Assembly (NCBI GenBank): GCA_037968855.1
Contig: JBBKWH010000127.1
Span: 1 to 63,183, forward strand
Origin: JBBKWH01 sp037968855
GTDB taxonomy: Bacteria; Pseudomonadota; Gammaproteobacteria; Pseudomonadales; Moraxellaceae
DNA: 63,183 bases
Reading direction: 5' to 3'
Under the pieces are notes generated by a model. It was not told the origin of the DNA. It ran no database searches and saw nothing but the letters and a program-made list of their open reading frames with translations. Positions within the stretch are counted from its first letter, which is position 1. Every line of letters begins with the position of its first letter. Below, piece after piece: positions 9,356 through 18,748 of the stretch. A program made the position numbers and the translations under genes.

Positions 9356-10132
9356 TTATTTGGGGAGCTGTTCAGGGCGAGCCTCGACCACCAGTGTTTT
9401 GGCCAGACGATCATGCAGACTGATCCGCTCTGGCGAAAATAGTAACATGGCCAGATCAGCGATCATGACGACCACACCAACCAAAGGCAGGTTATACAGC
9501 AAACCAATCACAAATGAGCGCAGCACAAAGGTGTTCATGGCATTGGGTCGGATACCACTTTCTTGATCAACAATTCGTGTGCCCAAGATCAGCTTGCCGA
9601 TGCTTTGCCCACGTTTGATGATCAGTGCGGTCTGTGCAATGGCGATACCCAACAACAACAGCATGGCCATAATCAAGTTCATTTCTGGCACATTATTCAT
9701 GAGGGCTTGCATGCCCTCAAAGCTCCCGCTTTTTTCGGCCAAGGCATCCATATTGATATGGGTGATGACAGGGCTTAAGGCCACAATGGTCAGCACATTA
9801 TCCAGTACGGCACCCAAAATACGCTTGCCCAAACTGGCCAAGGGTGCAGAGGCAACTTGACCCTGAATCGGCTTGCTGAGGTCAACACGGGCGGCTTGTG
9901 GCGCATGCTGATCCGGATTACTCATTGGCGGCGCGCTATTAAAAGGAGAGCCTTGGTTGGGGCTGTAGTGCAGTTGCCCACCGGTCAGCTGAGACACTGG
10001 CTGCCAGTTGTCCATGCCTTCATGCCATGCCAAATCAGTGAGCACAACCTGTCCAGCGGCCAACATGTGATTGACTTGTTCTAAGGTGTATGGACCCGCT
10101 TGTTCGTTATTGCGGGCGAGATAAATCTGCAT
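9356..10132 (-). CDS. GYF_2 - RDD domain membrane protein
   Basis: A 258-residue protein with two recognisable parts. The first 50 residues are a GYF_2 domain (YLARNNEQAGPYTLEQVNHMLAAGQV), a predicted adaptor fold. Residues about 105-250 form an RDD domain with three or four membrane spans; the conserved arginines and aspartates appear in SLGKRILGAVLDNVL and SLHDRLAKTLVVE. A proline-rich linker joins them. RDD proteins are poorly understood; some are proposed Na+/H+ antiporters. It lies downstream of ppsA on the same strand but is separated from it by a terminator. Confidence 0.88.
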   Translation of the reverse strand: MQIYLARNNEQAGPYTLEQVNHMLAAGQVVLTDLAWHEGMDNWQPVSQLTGGQLHYSPNQGSPFNSAPPMSNPDQHAPQAARVDLSKPIQGQVASAPLASLGKRILGAVLDNVLTIVALSPVITHINMDALAEKSGSFEGMQALMNNVPEMNLIMAMLLLLGIAIAQTALIIKRGQSIGKLILGTRIVDQESGIRPNAMNTFVLRSFVIGLLYNLPLVGVVVMIADLAMLLFSPERISLHDRLAKTLVVEARPEQLPK

Positions 10133-10180
10133 AGCAGTATCCTGTCAAAAATGTGCGGATCGACCAATCGCCTTCACGGC

Positions 10181-10206
10181 AAAAAGGCCCATGAATATGG
10201 GCCTTT
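10181..10206 (-). terminator. Terminator of ppsA
   Basis: On the minus strand GGCCCAT and ATGGGCC form a 7-bp GC-rich stem with a 4-nt loop followed by five T residues. It lies about 40 bp after the ppsA stop codon. Confidence 0.85.
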
Positions 10207-10247
10207 GATCGCTGGCTCAGTAGGTTGAGCCAGTGACAATCCGAGCG

Positions 10248-12623
10248 TTACTTGGCAACTTGACCTTCGGCCAAGAAGAACCATGTATCCAATACCGAGT
10301 CAGGGTTAAGTGACACGGAGTCAATGCCTTGTTCCATCAGCCACAAGGCCAAATCTGGATGGTCCGATGGGCCTTGGCCACAGATACCGACGTATTTGTT
10401 GGCTTTGCGGCAGGCAGTAATGGCCATCGATAGCAAGGTCTTGACGGCTTCATCGCGCTCATCAAACAGGTGCGAGACAATACCGGAGTCACGATCCAGA
10501 CCAAGCGTCAACTGAGTTAAGTCGTTAGAACCAATTGAGAAGCCATCGAAGTGCTCAAGGAACTTGTCGGCCAAGAGCGCATTGGTCGGTAGCTCGCACA
10601 TCATGATGACGCGCAGGCCATTTTCGCCACGACGTAGACCATTGGCAGCCAGTAGCTCGATCACGCGCGCGGCTTCACCAACAGTACGCACGAACGGAAT
10701 CATGATTTCGACGTTGGTCATGCCCATTTCGTCACGGACTTTTTTTAGTGCGCGGCATTCAAGCTCAAAGCAATCACGGAAGTTATCCGACACATAACGG
10801 CTGGCACCACGGAAGCCCAACATCGGGTTTTCTTCGTTTGGCTCGTACAACTTGCCGCCGATCAAGTTGGCGTATTCGTTAGACTTAAAGTCAGACATAC
10901 GCACAATGACTGGCTTGTCAGCAAAAGCGGTTGCCAAGGTCGAAATACCTTCGACCAGTTTTTCGACATAAAATTCAACTGGCGAGCTATAGCCAGCGCT
11001 ACGTGCCAACACCGCGTTTTTGATTTCGCGCGGGAGGCTATCAACGTTGAGCAACGCTTTTGGATGCACGCCAATCATGCGGTTAATGATGAATTCTAGA
11101 CGAGCAAGACCAATGCCTTGGTTGGGCATTTGCGCAAAGTCAAAGGCACGGTCAGGGTTGCCGACGTTCATCATGATTTTAAACGGCAGGGCAGGCATCG
11201 ATTCAATCGAGTTGCGCTGTACTTCAAAGTCCAATGCACCTTCATAAATAAAGCCGGTATCGCCTTCGGCACAAGAGACTGTGACGTCTTGGCCATCGAC
11301 CAAAATTTCGGTCGCATTGCCACAGCCTACAATCGCAGGAACACCAAGCTCACGGGCGATAATCGCCGCGTGACAGGTCCGGCCACCACGGTTGGTAATG
11401 ATCGCGGCTGCGCGTTTCATTACGGGTTCCCAGTCTGGATCGGTCATGTCGGAGACCAAAACGTCACCGGCTTGGACTTTGTCCATCTCACGAATTGAGG
11501 TGACGATACGCACTTTACCAGAGCCAATGCGTTGACCAATCGAACGACCTTCACACAGCACAGTGCCTTTTTGCTTGAGCAAATAGCGTTCCATCGTACC
11601 GACGTTTTGGCGGCTCTTGACGGTTTCTGGGCGTGCTTGAACGATGTATAGCTTGCCGTCATCGCCGTCTTTGGCCCACTCGATGTCCATCGGGGTGCCA
11701 TAGTGTTCTTCAATAATCAAGGCTTGACGTGACAGCTCGGTCAACTCCATGTCATTGAGTGCAAACTGTTGGCGTTCGGCTTTGTCGACATCAACAATCA
11801 CGGTGGATTCGCTGGTGTTGCCGTTTTCGCCATAGATCATTTTTTGGTGTTTGCTACCGAGATTACGGCGCACAACAGCGGATTTGCCGTTTTTGAGCAG
11901 GACTTTAGACAGATAGAATTCGTCTGGGTTAACCGCACCCTGTACAACCATTTCGCCCAAACCGTAGCTGGCAGTGATAAACACCACGTCACGGAAGCCT
12001 GATTCGGTGTCTAGGGTAAACATCACGCCTGATGAGCCTGTCTCAGAGCGCACCATGCGCTGAATACCAGCAGACAACGCCACGCCTTGATGGGCGTAAC
12101 CTTGGTGCACGCGGTAGGCAATCGCACGGTCATTAAACAATGACGCGAACACCTCTTTAACCGCAACCAACACGTTGTCGATGCCACGAATGTTCAAAAA
12201 GGTTTCTTGCTGACCAGCAAAGGAGGCATCTGGCAAGTCTTCTGCGGTCGCGGATGAGCGCACAGCAACGGCGATATCGGCGTTGTCTTTAGAAAGCTCA
12301 GCAAACGCGGTGCGAATGTCGGCTTCTAATTCGGCGGTCAACGGGGTATCAATCACCCATTGGCGAATTTTTGCGCCAGTTTCGGCCAACGCAGTCACGT
12401 CTTCAACATCAAGCTGGTTGAGTTGTTCTTGGATACGAGCGTTTAAGCCGCTTTGCTCAAGGAAGTCACGATAGGCTTGTGCCGTAGTGGCAAATCCACC
12501 AGGGACGCTGACGTCGGCTTTTGCCAAATGGCTAATCATTTCGCCGAGAGAGGCATTTTTGCCACCAACGCGTTCTACATCGTTTTTGCCTAGCTGGTCT
12601 AGGCCAATGACGCGTGCTTCCAA
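10248..12623 (-). CDS. ppsA: Phosphoenolpyruvate synthase
   Basis: Makes PEP from pyruvate, ATP and water for gluconeogenesis in the cytosol. The 791-residue product aligns along its length with E. coli PpsA (792). It has the N-terminal ATP-binding domain (VGGKNASLGEMI, AVRSSATAEDLPDASFAGQQ), the swivelling phosphohistidine domain with His418 in GGRTCHAAIIARELG, and the C-terminal PEP/pyruvate barrel ending in CGQGPSDHPD. The reading frame is open further upstream, but a TTG at 12623 with GGAG exactly 8 nt before it gives the family length, so I infer a TTG start; the GTG nine bases earlier sits too close to that site. Its regulator ppsR is divergent. Confidence 0.97.
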   Translation of the reverse strand: MEARVIGLDQLGKNDVERVGGKNASLGEMISHLAKADVSVPGGFATTAQAYRDFLEQSGLNARIQEQLNQLDVEDVTALAETGAKIRQWVIDTPLTAELEADIRTAFAELSKDNADIAVAVRSSATAEDLPDASFAGQQETFLNIRGIDNVLVAVKEVFASLFNDRAIAYRVHQGYAHQGVALSAGIQRMVRSETGSSGVMFTLDTESGFRDVVFITASYGLGEMVVQGAVNPDEFYLSKVLLKNGKSAVVRRNLGSKHQKMIYGENGNTSESTVIVDVDKAERQQFALNDMELTELSRQALIIEEHYGTPMDIEWAKDGDDGKLYIVQARPETVKSRQNVGTMERYLLKQKGTVLCEGRSIGQRIGSGKVRIVTSIREMDKVQAGDVLVSDMTDPDWEPVMKRAAAIITNRGGRTCHAAIIARELGVPAIVGCGNATEILVDGQDVTVSCAEGDTGFIYEGALDFEVQRNSIESMPALPFKIMMNVGNPDRAFDFAQMPNQGIGLARLEFIINRMIGVHPKALLNVDSLPREIKNAVLARSAGYSSPVEFYVEKLVEGISTLATAFADKPVIVRMSDFKSNEYANLIGGKLYEPNEENPMLGFRGASRYVSDNFRDCFELECRALKKVRDEMGMTNVEIMIPFVRTVGEAARVIELLAANGLRRGENGLRVIMMCELPTNALLADKFLEHFDGFSIGSNDLTQLTLGLDRDSGIVSHLFDERDEAVKTLLSMAITACRKANKYVGICGQGPSDHPDLALWLMEQGIDSVSLNPDSVLDTWFFLAEGQVAK

Positions 12624-12782
12624 GATCGACACTCCATTTATTCTGTTACACACAGGATACTGCTGGATCACAGCAGCAGGGACTCAATGTACACCTTTCC
12701 ATGTCAGGATAGGCGACAGCTGAAGATGATGTCGATACTATAAAGGCTATGATCCAGCAAAACAAACGCCAAGGGGATAGTT

Positions 12783-13619
12783 ATGGCTGCAAATGAACCA
12801 GTCAATCGTAGTGTTTTCTTTATCTCCGATGGCACGGCAATTACTGTCGAGACCTTAGGCCGCTCGATTTTGAGTCAATTTCCCGACGTCGAGTTTACGG
12901 TGCGGGTCATGCCGTATGTCGATACCGAAGAGCGTGCGTTGGATGTGGTGCATGCGATTAACGAGACCGCAGAGCAAGATCATTCGTTGCCCATTGTGTT
13001 TGATACGCTGGTCGATCCGGCCGTTCGCGCCATTATTAGCACCGCCAATGCCGTTAATTTGGATGTGTTTGAAGGCGTTATCAATAAGATTTCGACCGAA
13101 ATTGATGTGCAGCCATCACCAAGCGTGGGTAACTCACAGAGCGATGTAGACTCTGAGGGCTATAAATCACGCATTGATGCGGTGCATTTTGCCTTGGACA
13201 ATGACGATGGTGCGCGCACGCGCCACTACGATATGGCCGATATTATTTTGATCGGTGTATCGCGTTCTGGCAAAACCCCAACCTGTATTTATTTGGCACT
13301 GCAATACGGTATTCGGGCGGCCAATTATCCGATTACCGAAGATGACCTTGATGATAACCGCTTGCCTTCAGTGCTGAAGCAATACCGTAGCAAATTGTTT
13401 GGCTTGATGATCTCGCCAGATCGTTTGGTGGCGATTCGCCATGAGCGCAAAGCCAATAGTCGTTATGCGTCGTTTCAGCAGTGCCAGATGGAGTTGCGGG
13501 CGATTCAAGGCATTTATACCTCGCAAGGTATTCCAAGTATTGATGTGTCTGAAATGTCGGTTGAAGAGATCGCCACACGGATCATTCAGCGTACTGGCTT
13601 AAAGCGTCGGATTAGCTAA
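12783..13619 (+). CDS. ppsR: PEP synthase regulatory protein (bifunctional kinase/pyrophosphorylase)
   Basis: A 278-residue DUF299 protein. Family members inactivate PEP synthase by ADP-dependent phosphorylation of a threonine beside the catalytic histidine and reactivate it by phosphate-dependent pyrophosphorylation. The N-terminal strand VFFISDGTAITVETLGRSIL and the P-loop-like GVSRSGKTPTCIYLA are diagnostic. The gene is divergent from ppsA with about 160 bp between start codons, so both probably share a control region. A terminator follows. Confidence 0.96.
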   Translation: MAANEPVNRSVFFISDGTAITVETLGRSILSQFPDVEFTVRVMPYVDTEERALDVVHAINETAEQDHSLPIVFDTLVDPAVRAIISTANAVNLDVFEGVINKISTEIDVQPSPSVGNSQSDVDSEGYKSRIDAVHFALDNDDGARTRHYDMADIILIGVSRSGKTPTCIYLALQYGIRAANYPITEDDLDDNRLPSVLKQYRSKLFGLMISPDRLVAIRHERKANSRYASFQQCQMELRAIQGIYTSQGIPSIDVSEMSVEEIATRIIQRTGLKRRIS

Positions 13620-13703
13620 TCAAGCATGATCATTCCTCTAGTCTGTAGACGTGCAGCTAGGGGGTCGGTGCAATGCGTCCGCTATAGTCATTGCTACAGC
13701 CAT

Positions 13704-13742
13704 AAAAAAACCCGCAATGCTCAATCGGCTTGCGGGTTTTTT
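13704..13742. terminator. Bidirectional terminator between ppsR and tRNA-Asn
   Basis: ACCCGCAA and TTGCGGGT form an 8-bp stem with a 12-nt loop. It has A7 on the left and T6 on the right, so it can serve ppsR (+) and the converging tRNA-Asn transcript (-). Confidence 0.88.
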
Positions 13743-13747
13743 AAAGA

Positions 13748-13823
13748 TGGCTCCCTGACCTGGGCTCGAACCAGGGACACACGGATTAACAGTCCGTTGC
13801 TCTACCGACTGAGCTATCAGGGA
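13748..13823 (-). tRNA. tRNA-Asn (anticodon GTT)
   Basis: On the minus strand this 76-nt segment has acceptor TCCCTGA, D arm GCTC/GAGC, anticodon stem CGGAC/(G)TCCG with loop TGTTAAT (anticodon GTT), T arm CCTGGTTCGAGCCCAGG and an encoded CCA. Confidence 0.97.
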
Positions 13824-13848
13824 ATGGCGACCATCAGTTGGTCCGCGC

Positions 13849-13877
13849 ATTTTAGAGATGAGGGGTAGGTCGGTCAA
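13849..13877 (-). promoter_or_regulatory. Probable sigma-70 promoter of tRNA-Asn
   Basis: On the minus strand TTGACC and TAAAAT are separated by exactly 17 bp and lie 25 bp upstream of the tRNA 5' end. Each hexamer matches consensus at five of six positions. Confidence 0.7.
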
Positions 13878-13999
13878 GCGATTTTTAGGTAAAAGTCGCC
13901 TGACCGATTAAATGATCACCAATCTTGCTTAAAAAAGACTCTGAAACACGCTTTTTTGACCCATCGGTGTTGTTTGTTGGACACATGAGACATGGGAAT

Positions 14000-14035
14000 A
14001 AAAAAGCGCCACAACCGAGCAGGCTGTGACGCTTT
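14000..14035 (-). terminator. Terminator of the aspartate aminotransferase gene
   Basis: On the minus strand AAAGCGTCACA pairs with TGTGGCGCTTT (one mismatch) around an 11-nt loop and runs into T residues. It starts 22 bp after the aminotransferase stop codon. Confidence 0.8.
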
Positions 14036-14057
14036 GGGATCTGATTAAGCTTGAGGC

Positions 14058-15299
14058 TTAAACAGCAGCGGCTTTTTCGGCAGCGATAGAGGCAATTGCT
14101 GCATCCACACCATCAATGCTATCGGCGGCAGTTTTGATCCGGTTTAGGGCGTCTACCAGTGTTTCGTCAGCGGTTGCGTAGGAAATACGCATGTAGCCAC
14201 CCAGACCAAACGCATCACCTGGTACAACGGCTACGCCAGTCTTTTCGAGCAACCAGTCGGCAAACTCAGTGCAAGACTTGAGGCCGAGTGCGCGGATCAA
14301 TGGACGAACTGATGCATAGGCATAGAATGCGCCGTCAGCAGGCAAGCAGCTAATGCCTTTGATCTGGTTGAGACCGTTGACCACCAAGTCATGACGACGC
14401 TTAAACGCTTCAATCATCGGTTGCAACACGTCTTGCGGACCGTTGAGGGCGGCTTCGGCGGCAACTTGGCTGATTGAGGTTGGGTTTGAGGTCGATTGCG
14501 ACTGCACGTTTTTCATCGCATTGATGATTTTGGCTGGGCCTGCGGCATAACCAATCCGCCAGCCAGTCATGGCATATGCTTTAGACACACCATTTAACAC
14601 AAAGGTGCGGTCATACAAGTCTGGTGCGACGTTGACGATGTTGTAAAAGTCTTCGCCAGTCCAGCGAATTGGCTCGTACATGTCGTCTGAGGCGATGTAG
14701 ACCTGTGGATGACGACGCAACACGTCCGCCAACGCGGTTAGCTCGTCTTTGGTGTAGATCATGCCGGTTGGGTTGGACGGGCTGTTCAGCACCACCAATT
14801 TGGTACGCGGTGTGATAGCGGCTTCGAGTTGCTCGGCAGTGATCTTAAAGCGTTGCTCTTCTGGGCACTTGACGATAACGGGCACGCCTTCGGCAATGAT
14901 TACCATGTCTGGATAGCTGACCCAGAACGGCGCAGGAATAATGACTTCGTCGCCTTTGTTGATAAAGGCCAGCGCTAAGTTAAAAAAGCTCTGCTTGCCA
15001 CCGCACGAGACCAAAATTTGGTTTGGTGCATAGTCCAAATTGTTGTCACGTTTGAACTTGGAGATGATGGCTTTTTTTAGGCCAGCAGTACCGTCAACAG
15101 CGGTGTACTTGGTAAAGCCGTTATTGATGGCGGCAATCGCTGCATCTTTGATGTGCTGTGGGGTATCAAAGTCAGGCTCACCTGCACCAAGACCAATAAT
15201 GTCTCGACCAGCCGCCTTCAATTCGGCGGCCTTATTGGTGACGGCCAGCGTCGGTGAAGGCTTGATGGCATTGACACGGTCGGAGAGACGTACGTCCAC
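14058..15299 (-). CDS. Aspartate aminotransferase, PLP class I (subgroup gamma)
   Basis: Transfers the amino group of aspartate to 2-oxoglutarate; some relatives also use prephenate. The 413-residue protein has fold-type I PLP motifs: GLGAGEPDFDTP near the N terminus, the cofactor-stacking CGGKQSFFNLALAF, the substrate loop NSPSNPTGMIY, and Lys240 in NGVSKAYAMTGWRIGY, which forms the Schiff base. SKAYAMTGWR marks the I-gamma subgroup rather than E. coli AspC. The C terminus carries an alanine-rich extension (VDAAIASIAAEKAAAV). The start is GTG, with AGGA 8 nt upstream. It is monocistronic. Confidence 0.94.
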   Translation of the reverse strand: MDVRLSDRVNAIKPSPTLAVTNKAAELKAAGRDIIGLGAGEPDFDTPQHIKDAAIAAINNGFTKYTAVDGTAGLKKAIISKFKRDNNLDYAPNQILVSCGGKQSFFNLALAFINKGDEVIIPAPFWVSYPDMVIIAEGVPVIVKCPEEQRFKITAEQLEAAITPRTKLVVLNSPSNPTGMIYTKDELTALADVLRRHPQVYIASDDMYEPIRWTGEDFYNIVNVAPDLYDRTFVLNGVSKAYAMTGWRIGYAAGPAKIINAMKNVQSQSTSNPTSISQVAAEAALNGPQDVLQPMIEAFKRRHDLVVNGLNQIKGISCLPADGAFYAYASVRPLIRALGLKSCTEFADWLLEKTGVAVVPGDAFGLGGYMRISYATADETLVDALNRIKTAADSIDGVDAAIASIAAEKAAAV

Positions 15300-15588
15300 G
15301 GCAGGTTTCCTTATTTCGAAGATGGGTTGGCAAAAAACCGACCTATTCTAGCGGATTTTCTGCCAATGCATGCGGCCATTTTGGGTCAAATGTGCTGAGT
15401 TTGTATCTGGTCTTTGTCTTTGTCGTCGTGCTGTTTTTTGTGATGGCTGCATAAATGATCCATCGATCAGGCGAGTGGTGCGCTACACTAGCGAGTATAT
15501 CGGGCGTATTTCAACCAACCATGGCATATCAGTGATGGTTGTACGGCTGCCTGTATTTATTATTGATTGATTTTGTTGGAAAAGACTC

Positions 15589-15813
15589 ATGACAACCGCT
15601 CATCCTGATCAAGCGCTTAACGCTGACGACACCACCGCAGACACGCATGCCGAGCAAGCACCTACGGCGGCACTGCCATTTTCATTAGAAGATTTGGCCC
15701 GTGCGCGTGCAGCCCATAAAGCAGCGGCGATTAATCAGCCCAAACCCACCCGTTATAAAGACACCCCACCGATTGCACCGCCACGCACTCGTCGGGCGAT
15801 GGGCAAGCGCTAA
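15589..15813 (+). CDS. Small hypothetical protein upstream of uvrB
   Basis: A possible 74-residue protein that I do not recognise. The first half is acidic and Ala/Thr-rich and looks disordered, the middle (FSLEDLARARAAHKAAA) could be one amphipathic helix, and the end (PPIAPPRTRRAMGKR) is basic and proline-rich. GGAAAAG before the ATG is a moderate ribosome site. It lies 250 bp upstream of uvrB on the same strand. Its compositional structure suggests a real gene, but chance cannot be excluded. Confidence 0.45.
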   Translation: MTTAHPDQALNADDTTADTHAEQAPTAALPFSLEDLARARAAHKAAAINQPKPTRYKDTPPIAPPRTRRAMGKR

Positions 15814-16062
15814 GAGTGTCAAGCGATTGCTTTGTTTGAATGAGGCGTGTTCGTTCAAAGTATTGAGCAGATAGAGGATGCACCAGACCTGCGGCTCAAC
15901 AGTACGGGCTGTGATCTGCATGATGTCTGGCTCTGCATCCATCGCGCTTACTATCGGCAAAGCTGAGTCAACATCATACAAAAAACACCGATTGACGCTT
16001 TAATCTCACGACATTTGCCACCATAGATGCAGATCTGTCCTCAATCATGCTAAAGGTATGTG

Positions 16063-18180
16063 ATGCGCGAACCGATCAAATCCCGTTCTAGCGACGACCT
16101 GCATCAAGTGCCGGTGCAGATTCAGGCTGATGCACAAAAAAAAGGCGTCAACTTGTCTGGTACCCAAGCCAGTAGCCAGCCATTTGAGCTAGTGACCGAC
16201 TTTGCCCCAGCAGGTGATCAGCCGCAAGCTATCGAAAAACTGGTGCGTGGCGTTGAGCAGGGCATGAAGGGTCAATTGCTGCTCGGTGTGACCGGTTCGG
16301 GCAAGACCTACACCATGGCCAATGTGATTGCGCGCACTCAGCGCCCAACCATTATCATGGCGCATAACAAGACCTTGGCCGCGCAGTTATATGGCGAATT
16401 TAAGGCGTTTTTTCCCAATAATGCGGTGGAGTATTTCGTCAGTTATTACGACTACTACCAGCCCGAAGCGTATGTGCCGTCGTCAGATACTTTTATCGAA
16501 AAAGACTCGGCTATTAATGATCATATTGACCAGATGCGGCTGTCGGCCACGCGTTCACTGCTTGAGCGGCGTGATGCGATTATTGTTGCGTCGGTATCGG
16601 CCATTTATGGTTTGGGCGATCCAGAAGCCTACTTAAAAATGCTGCTGCATGTGGTGGTCGGGGATCGGATTGATCGTGCGGCGATGATTCGGCGGCTGGT
16701 CGAAATGCAGTACAGCCGTAACGAATTAGATTTTGTCCGAGGGACTTATCGCGTCCGTGGCGAGATTGTGGATATTTATCCGGCTGAATCGGAGAGCTTG
16801 GCAGTACGCGTCACCTTGTTTGATGATGAAGTCGATCAAATATCGTGGTTTGATCCATTGACTGGCAAAACCGTCAAAAAAGCGCCACGGATTACCATTT
16901 ATCCCAAGAGTCATTACGTTACGCCACGTGAAAAACTAGAGATTGCTGCTGGAACGATTAAGACTGAGTTGGATGAGCGTCTGGCGTTTTTTCGTGAGCA
17001 TGACAAGTTGTTGGAAGCGCAGCGGATTGAGCAGCGTACCCGCTATGACTTGGAGATGATTCAGCAGTTGGGCTACTGCAACGGCATCGAAAACTATTCA
17101 CGGCATTTGTCTGGTCGACCGTCTGGTGAAGCACCGCCGACCTTGTTTGATTATGTGCCGCCAGATGCGTTGTTGTTTGTGGATGAGTCGCATGTGTCGG
17201 TGTCGCAGATTGGCGCGATGTATAAAGGCGACCGTTCGCGCAAAGAAACCTTGGTTGATTATGGCTTTCGCTTGCCCAGCGCAATGGACAACCGACCGAT
17301 GAAGTTTGAGGAGTGGGAGCGGATTTCTCCGACCACGATTTTTGTGACTGCAACCCCTGCACAATACGAGCTTGAACATAGCGAGCAAATTGTTGAGCAG
17401 TTGGTGCGGCCAACCGGTTTGGTTGATCCAGAGATTGAGATTCGCCCAGTCTTAACCCAAGTGGATGATGTACTGTCCGAAATTAACTTGCGTCGCGCCA
17501 ACAATGAACGGGTGTTGATCACCACGCTGACCAAGCGAATGGCGGAGGATTTGACCAGTTATCTAAAGGAATATCATATCAAAGTGGCTTATTTGCACTC
17601 GGACATTGATACGGTTGAGCGGGTGAAAATTATTCACGAGTTACGCACTGGTGTGCATGATGTGCTGGTCGGCATTAACCTGTTGCGCGAAGGTTTGGAT
17701 ATGCCAGAAGTATCGTTGGTGGCGATTTTGGATGCCGACAAAGAAGGCTTTTTGCGTTCAGATCGGGCCTTGATTCAGACCATTGGCCGTGCTGCACGGC
17801 ATTTAAACGGCAAGGCGATTTTGTACGCGGATCGGGTCACACCATCCATGCAGCGGGCGATTGACGAAACCGACCGCCGTCGGGCCAAACAGGTGGCATT
17901 TAACCTTGAGCATGGCATTACGCCACGCAGCGCGGTGCGACAGGTGACGCGTGAAATTGATGGCGATCAGCGCATGCTTGACGATGCCACCGATAACACT
18001 GTGATCAAAGCTGCACCGATGGATATTGACGAGCATCTGCTGCGTGATCCGAAATTGCTGGCCAAGCATATCAAACAGCTTGAAATCAGTATGAACACTA
18101 AAGCACGCGAGCTGAAGTTTGAAGAAGCTGCGCGTTTACGCGATCAAGTGACTCGACTCAAGGCGCAGTTGATTGGCTAA
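16063..18180 (+). CDS. uvrB: Excinuclease ABC subunit B
   Basis: Damage-verification helicase-like subunit of nucleotide excision repair, loaded by UvrA2 and then binding UvrC. The 705-residue protein has Walker A GVTGSGKTYTMANV, the damage-binding beta-hairpin region YYDYYQPEAYVPSSDTFIEKD, helicase motifs (VDESHVS, TTLTKRMAEDL, QTIGRAARHLNGKAILYAD) and a C-terminal UVR domain (KARELKFEEAARLRDQVTRLK) that contacts UvrC. About 40 extra N-terminal residues precede the usual start. ATG 16063 is chosen over GTG 16060 because it puts AAAGG at 6 nt spacing. No LexA-type dyad was seen upstream. Confidence 0.97.
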   Translation: MREPIKSRSSDDLHQVPVQIQADAQKKGVNLSGTQASSQPFELVTDFAPAGDQPQAIEKLVRGVEQGMKGQLLLGVTGSGKTYTMANVIARTQRPTIIMAHNKTLAAQLYGEFKAFFPNNAVEYFVSYYDYYQPEAYVPSSDTFIEKDSAINDHIDQMRLSATRSLLERRDAIIVASVSAIYGLGDPEAYLKMLLHVVVGDRIDRAAMIRRLVEMQYSRNELDFVRGTYRVRGEIVDIYPAESESLAVRVTLFDDEVDQISWFDPLTGKTVKKAPRITIYPKSHYVTPREKLEIAAGTIKTELDERLAFFREHDKLLEAQRIEQRTRYDLEMIQQLGYCNGIENYSRHLSGRPSGEAPPTLFDYVPPDALLFVDESHVSVSQIGAMYKGDRSRKETLVDYGFRLPSAMDNRPMKFEEWERISPTTIFVTATPAQYELEHSEQIVEQLVRPTGLVDPEIEIRPVLTQVDDVLSEINLRRANNERVLITTLTKRMAEDLTSYLKEYHIKVAYLHSDIDTVERVKIIHELRTGVHDVLVGINLLREGLDMPEVSLVAILDADKEGFLRSDRALIQTIGRAARHLNGKAILYADRVTPSMQRAIDETDRRRAKQVAFNLEHGITPRSAVRQVTREIDGDQRMLDDATDNTVIKAAPMDIDEHLLRDPKLLAKHIKQLEISMNTKARELKFEEAARLRDQVTRLKAQLIG

Positions 18181-18216
18181 TGGGGATTAGAGCAGGTCGG
18201 TAGGTGCAATCAGTCC

Positions 18217-18546
18217 TTAATGGCTGGTTGCGCCGGTCAGCTTAAGGCCCACAATGCCAGCTAAAATCAGGCCAATACAGGCAAAGCGGATCAAGGTGCG
18301 TGGCTCGCCAAACATGATCATGCCTAGAATACTGGCACCCACAATGCCGATGCCAACCCAGACGGCATAGCTGGTGCCAAGTGGCAGGGTCTTTTGTGCG
18401 ATGGCCAGACCGTAAACGGATAGCACCATAAACAGCACGCACACCATAGACGGCCACAGTTTGCTAAAGCCATCGGTTGATTTGAGCAATCCGGCCCAGA
18501 CCACTTCGCACAAACCGGCAAAAATTAACCATAACCACGCACTCAT
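18217..18546 (-). CDS. SMR-family transporter, SugE/Gdx type (guanidinium exporter)
   Basis: A four-helix small multidrug resistance protein of about 109 residues in the inner membrane. It has the membrane Glu in LCEVVWAGLLK and the KTLPLGTSYAVWVGIG signature of the Gdx (SugE) branch, which exports guanidinium in exchange for protons, rather than the EmrE drug-export branch. SMR proteins work as antiparallel dimers. I start at ATG 18546; a GTG three codons upstream is possible. It is convergent with uvrB and divergent from tsaE. An intrinsic terminator-like hairpin lies in its leader (18618-18645). Confidence 0.9.
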   Translation of the reverse strand: MSAWLWLIFAGLCEVVWAGLLKSTDGFSKLWPSMVCVLFMVLSVYGLAIAQKTLPLGTSYAVWVGIGIVGASILGMIMFGEPRTLIRFACIGLILAGIVGLKLTGATSH

Positions 18547-18617
18547 TGTATTCACCGTTGTGATTGAGTATTTGTCATTAAACAGGGAGATTGTTTGCGA
18601 CGGATCAGCATCAGCAC

Positions 18618-18645
18618 AAAAAAGCGATCTGCAATGATCGCTTTT
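18618..18645 (-). terminator. Terminator-like hairpin in the leader of the SMR gene
   Basis: On the minus strand AAAAGCGATC and GATCGCTTTT form a 10-bp stem around a 6-nt loop and run into T6. No gene upstream on this strand ends here; the next feature downstream is the SMR start about 70 bp away. It may be an attenuator or end antisense transcription from the tsaE promoter region. The palindrome is U-flanked on one side only. Confidence 0.6.
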
Positions 18646-18748
18646 GCTGAATGAGAGGTTGTCTGTCGCTGGCTGCTTCAGTCACAGACGCTGATGGGAT
18701 CAATGGTATCATTCCCGCCTTATTTTGGCGTTTTTAAAGGTCAAGCTC

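Noticed and set aside
13626..13868. Frames across the tRNA-Asn terminator region
   Set aside because: They translate the terminator and tRNA and have no coding support.
16060..16062. GTG start for uvrB
   Set aside because: ATG 16063 places the AAAGG site at a better distance.
18560..18724. Guanidine riboswitch before the SMR gene
   Set aside because: I could not match the conserved cores of the known guanidine classes by eye; only a terminator-like hairpin is clear.
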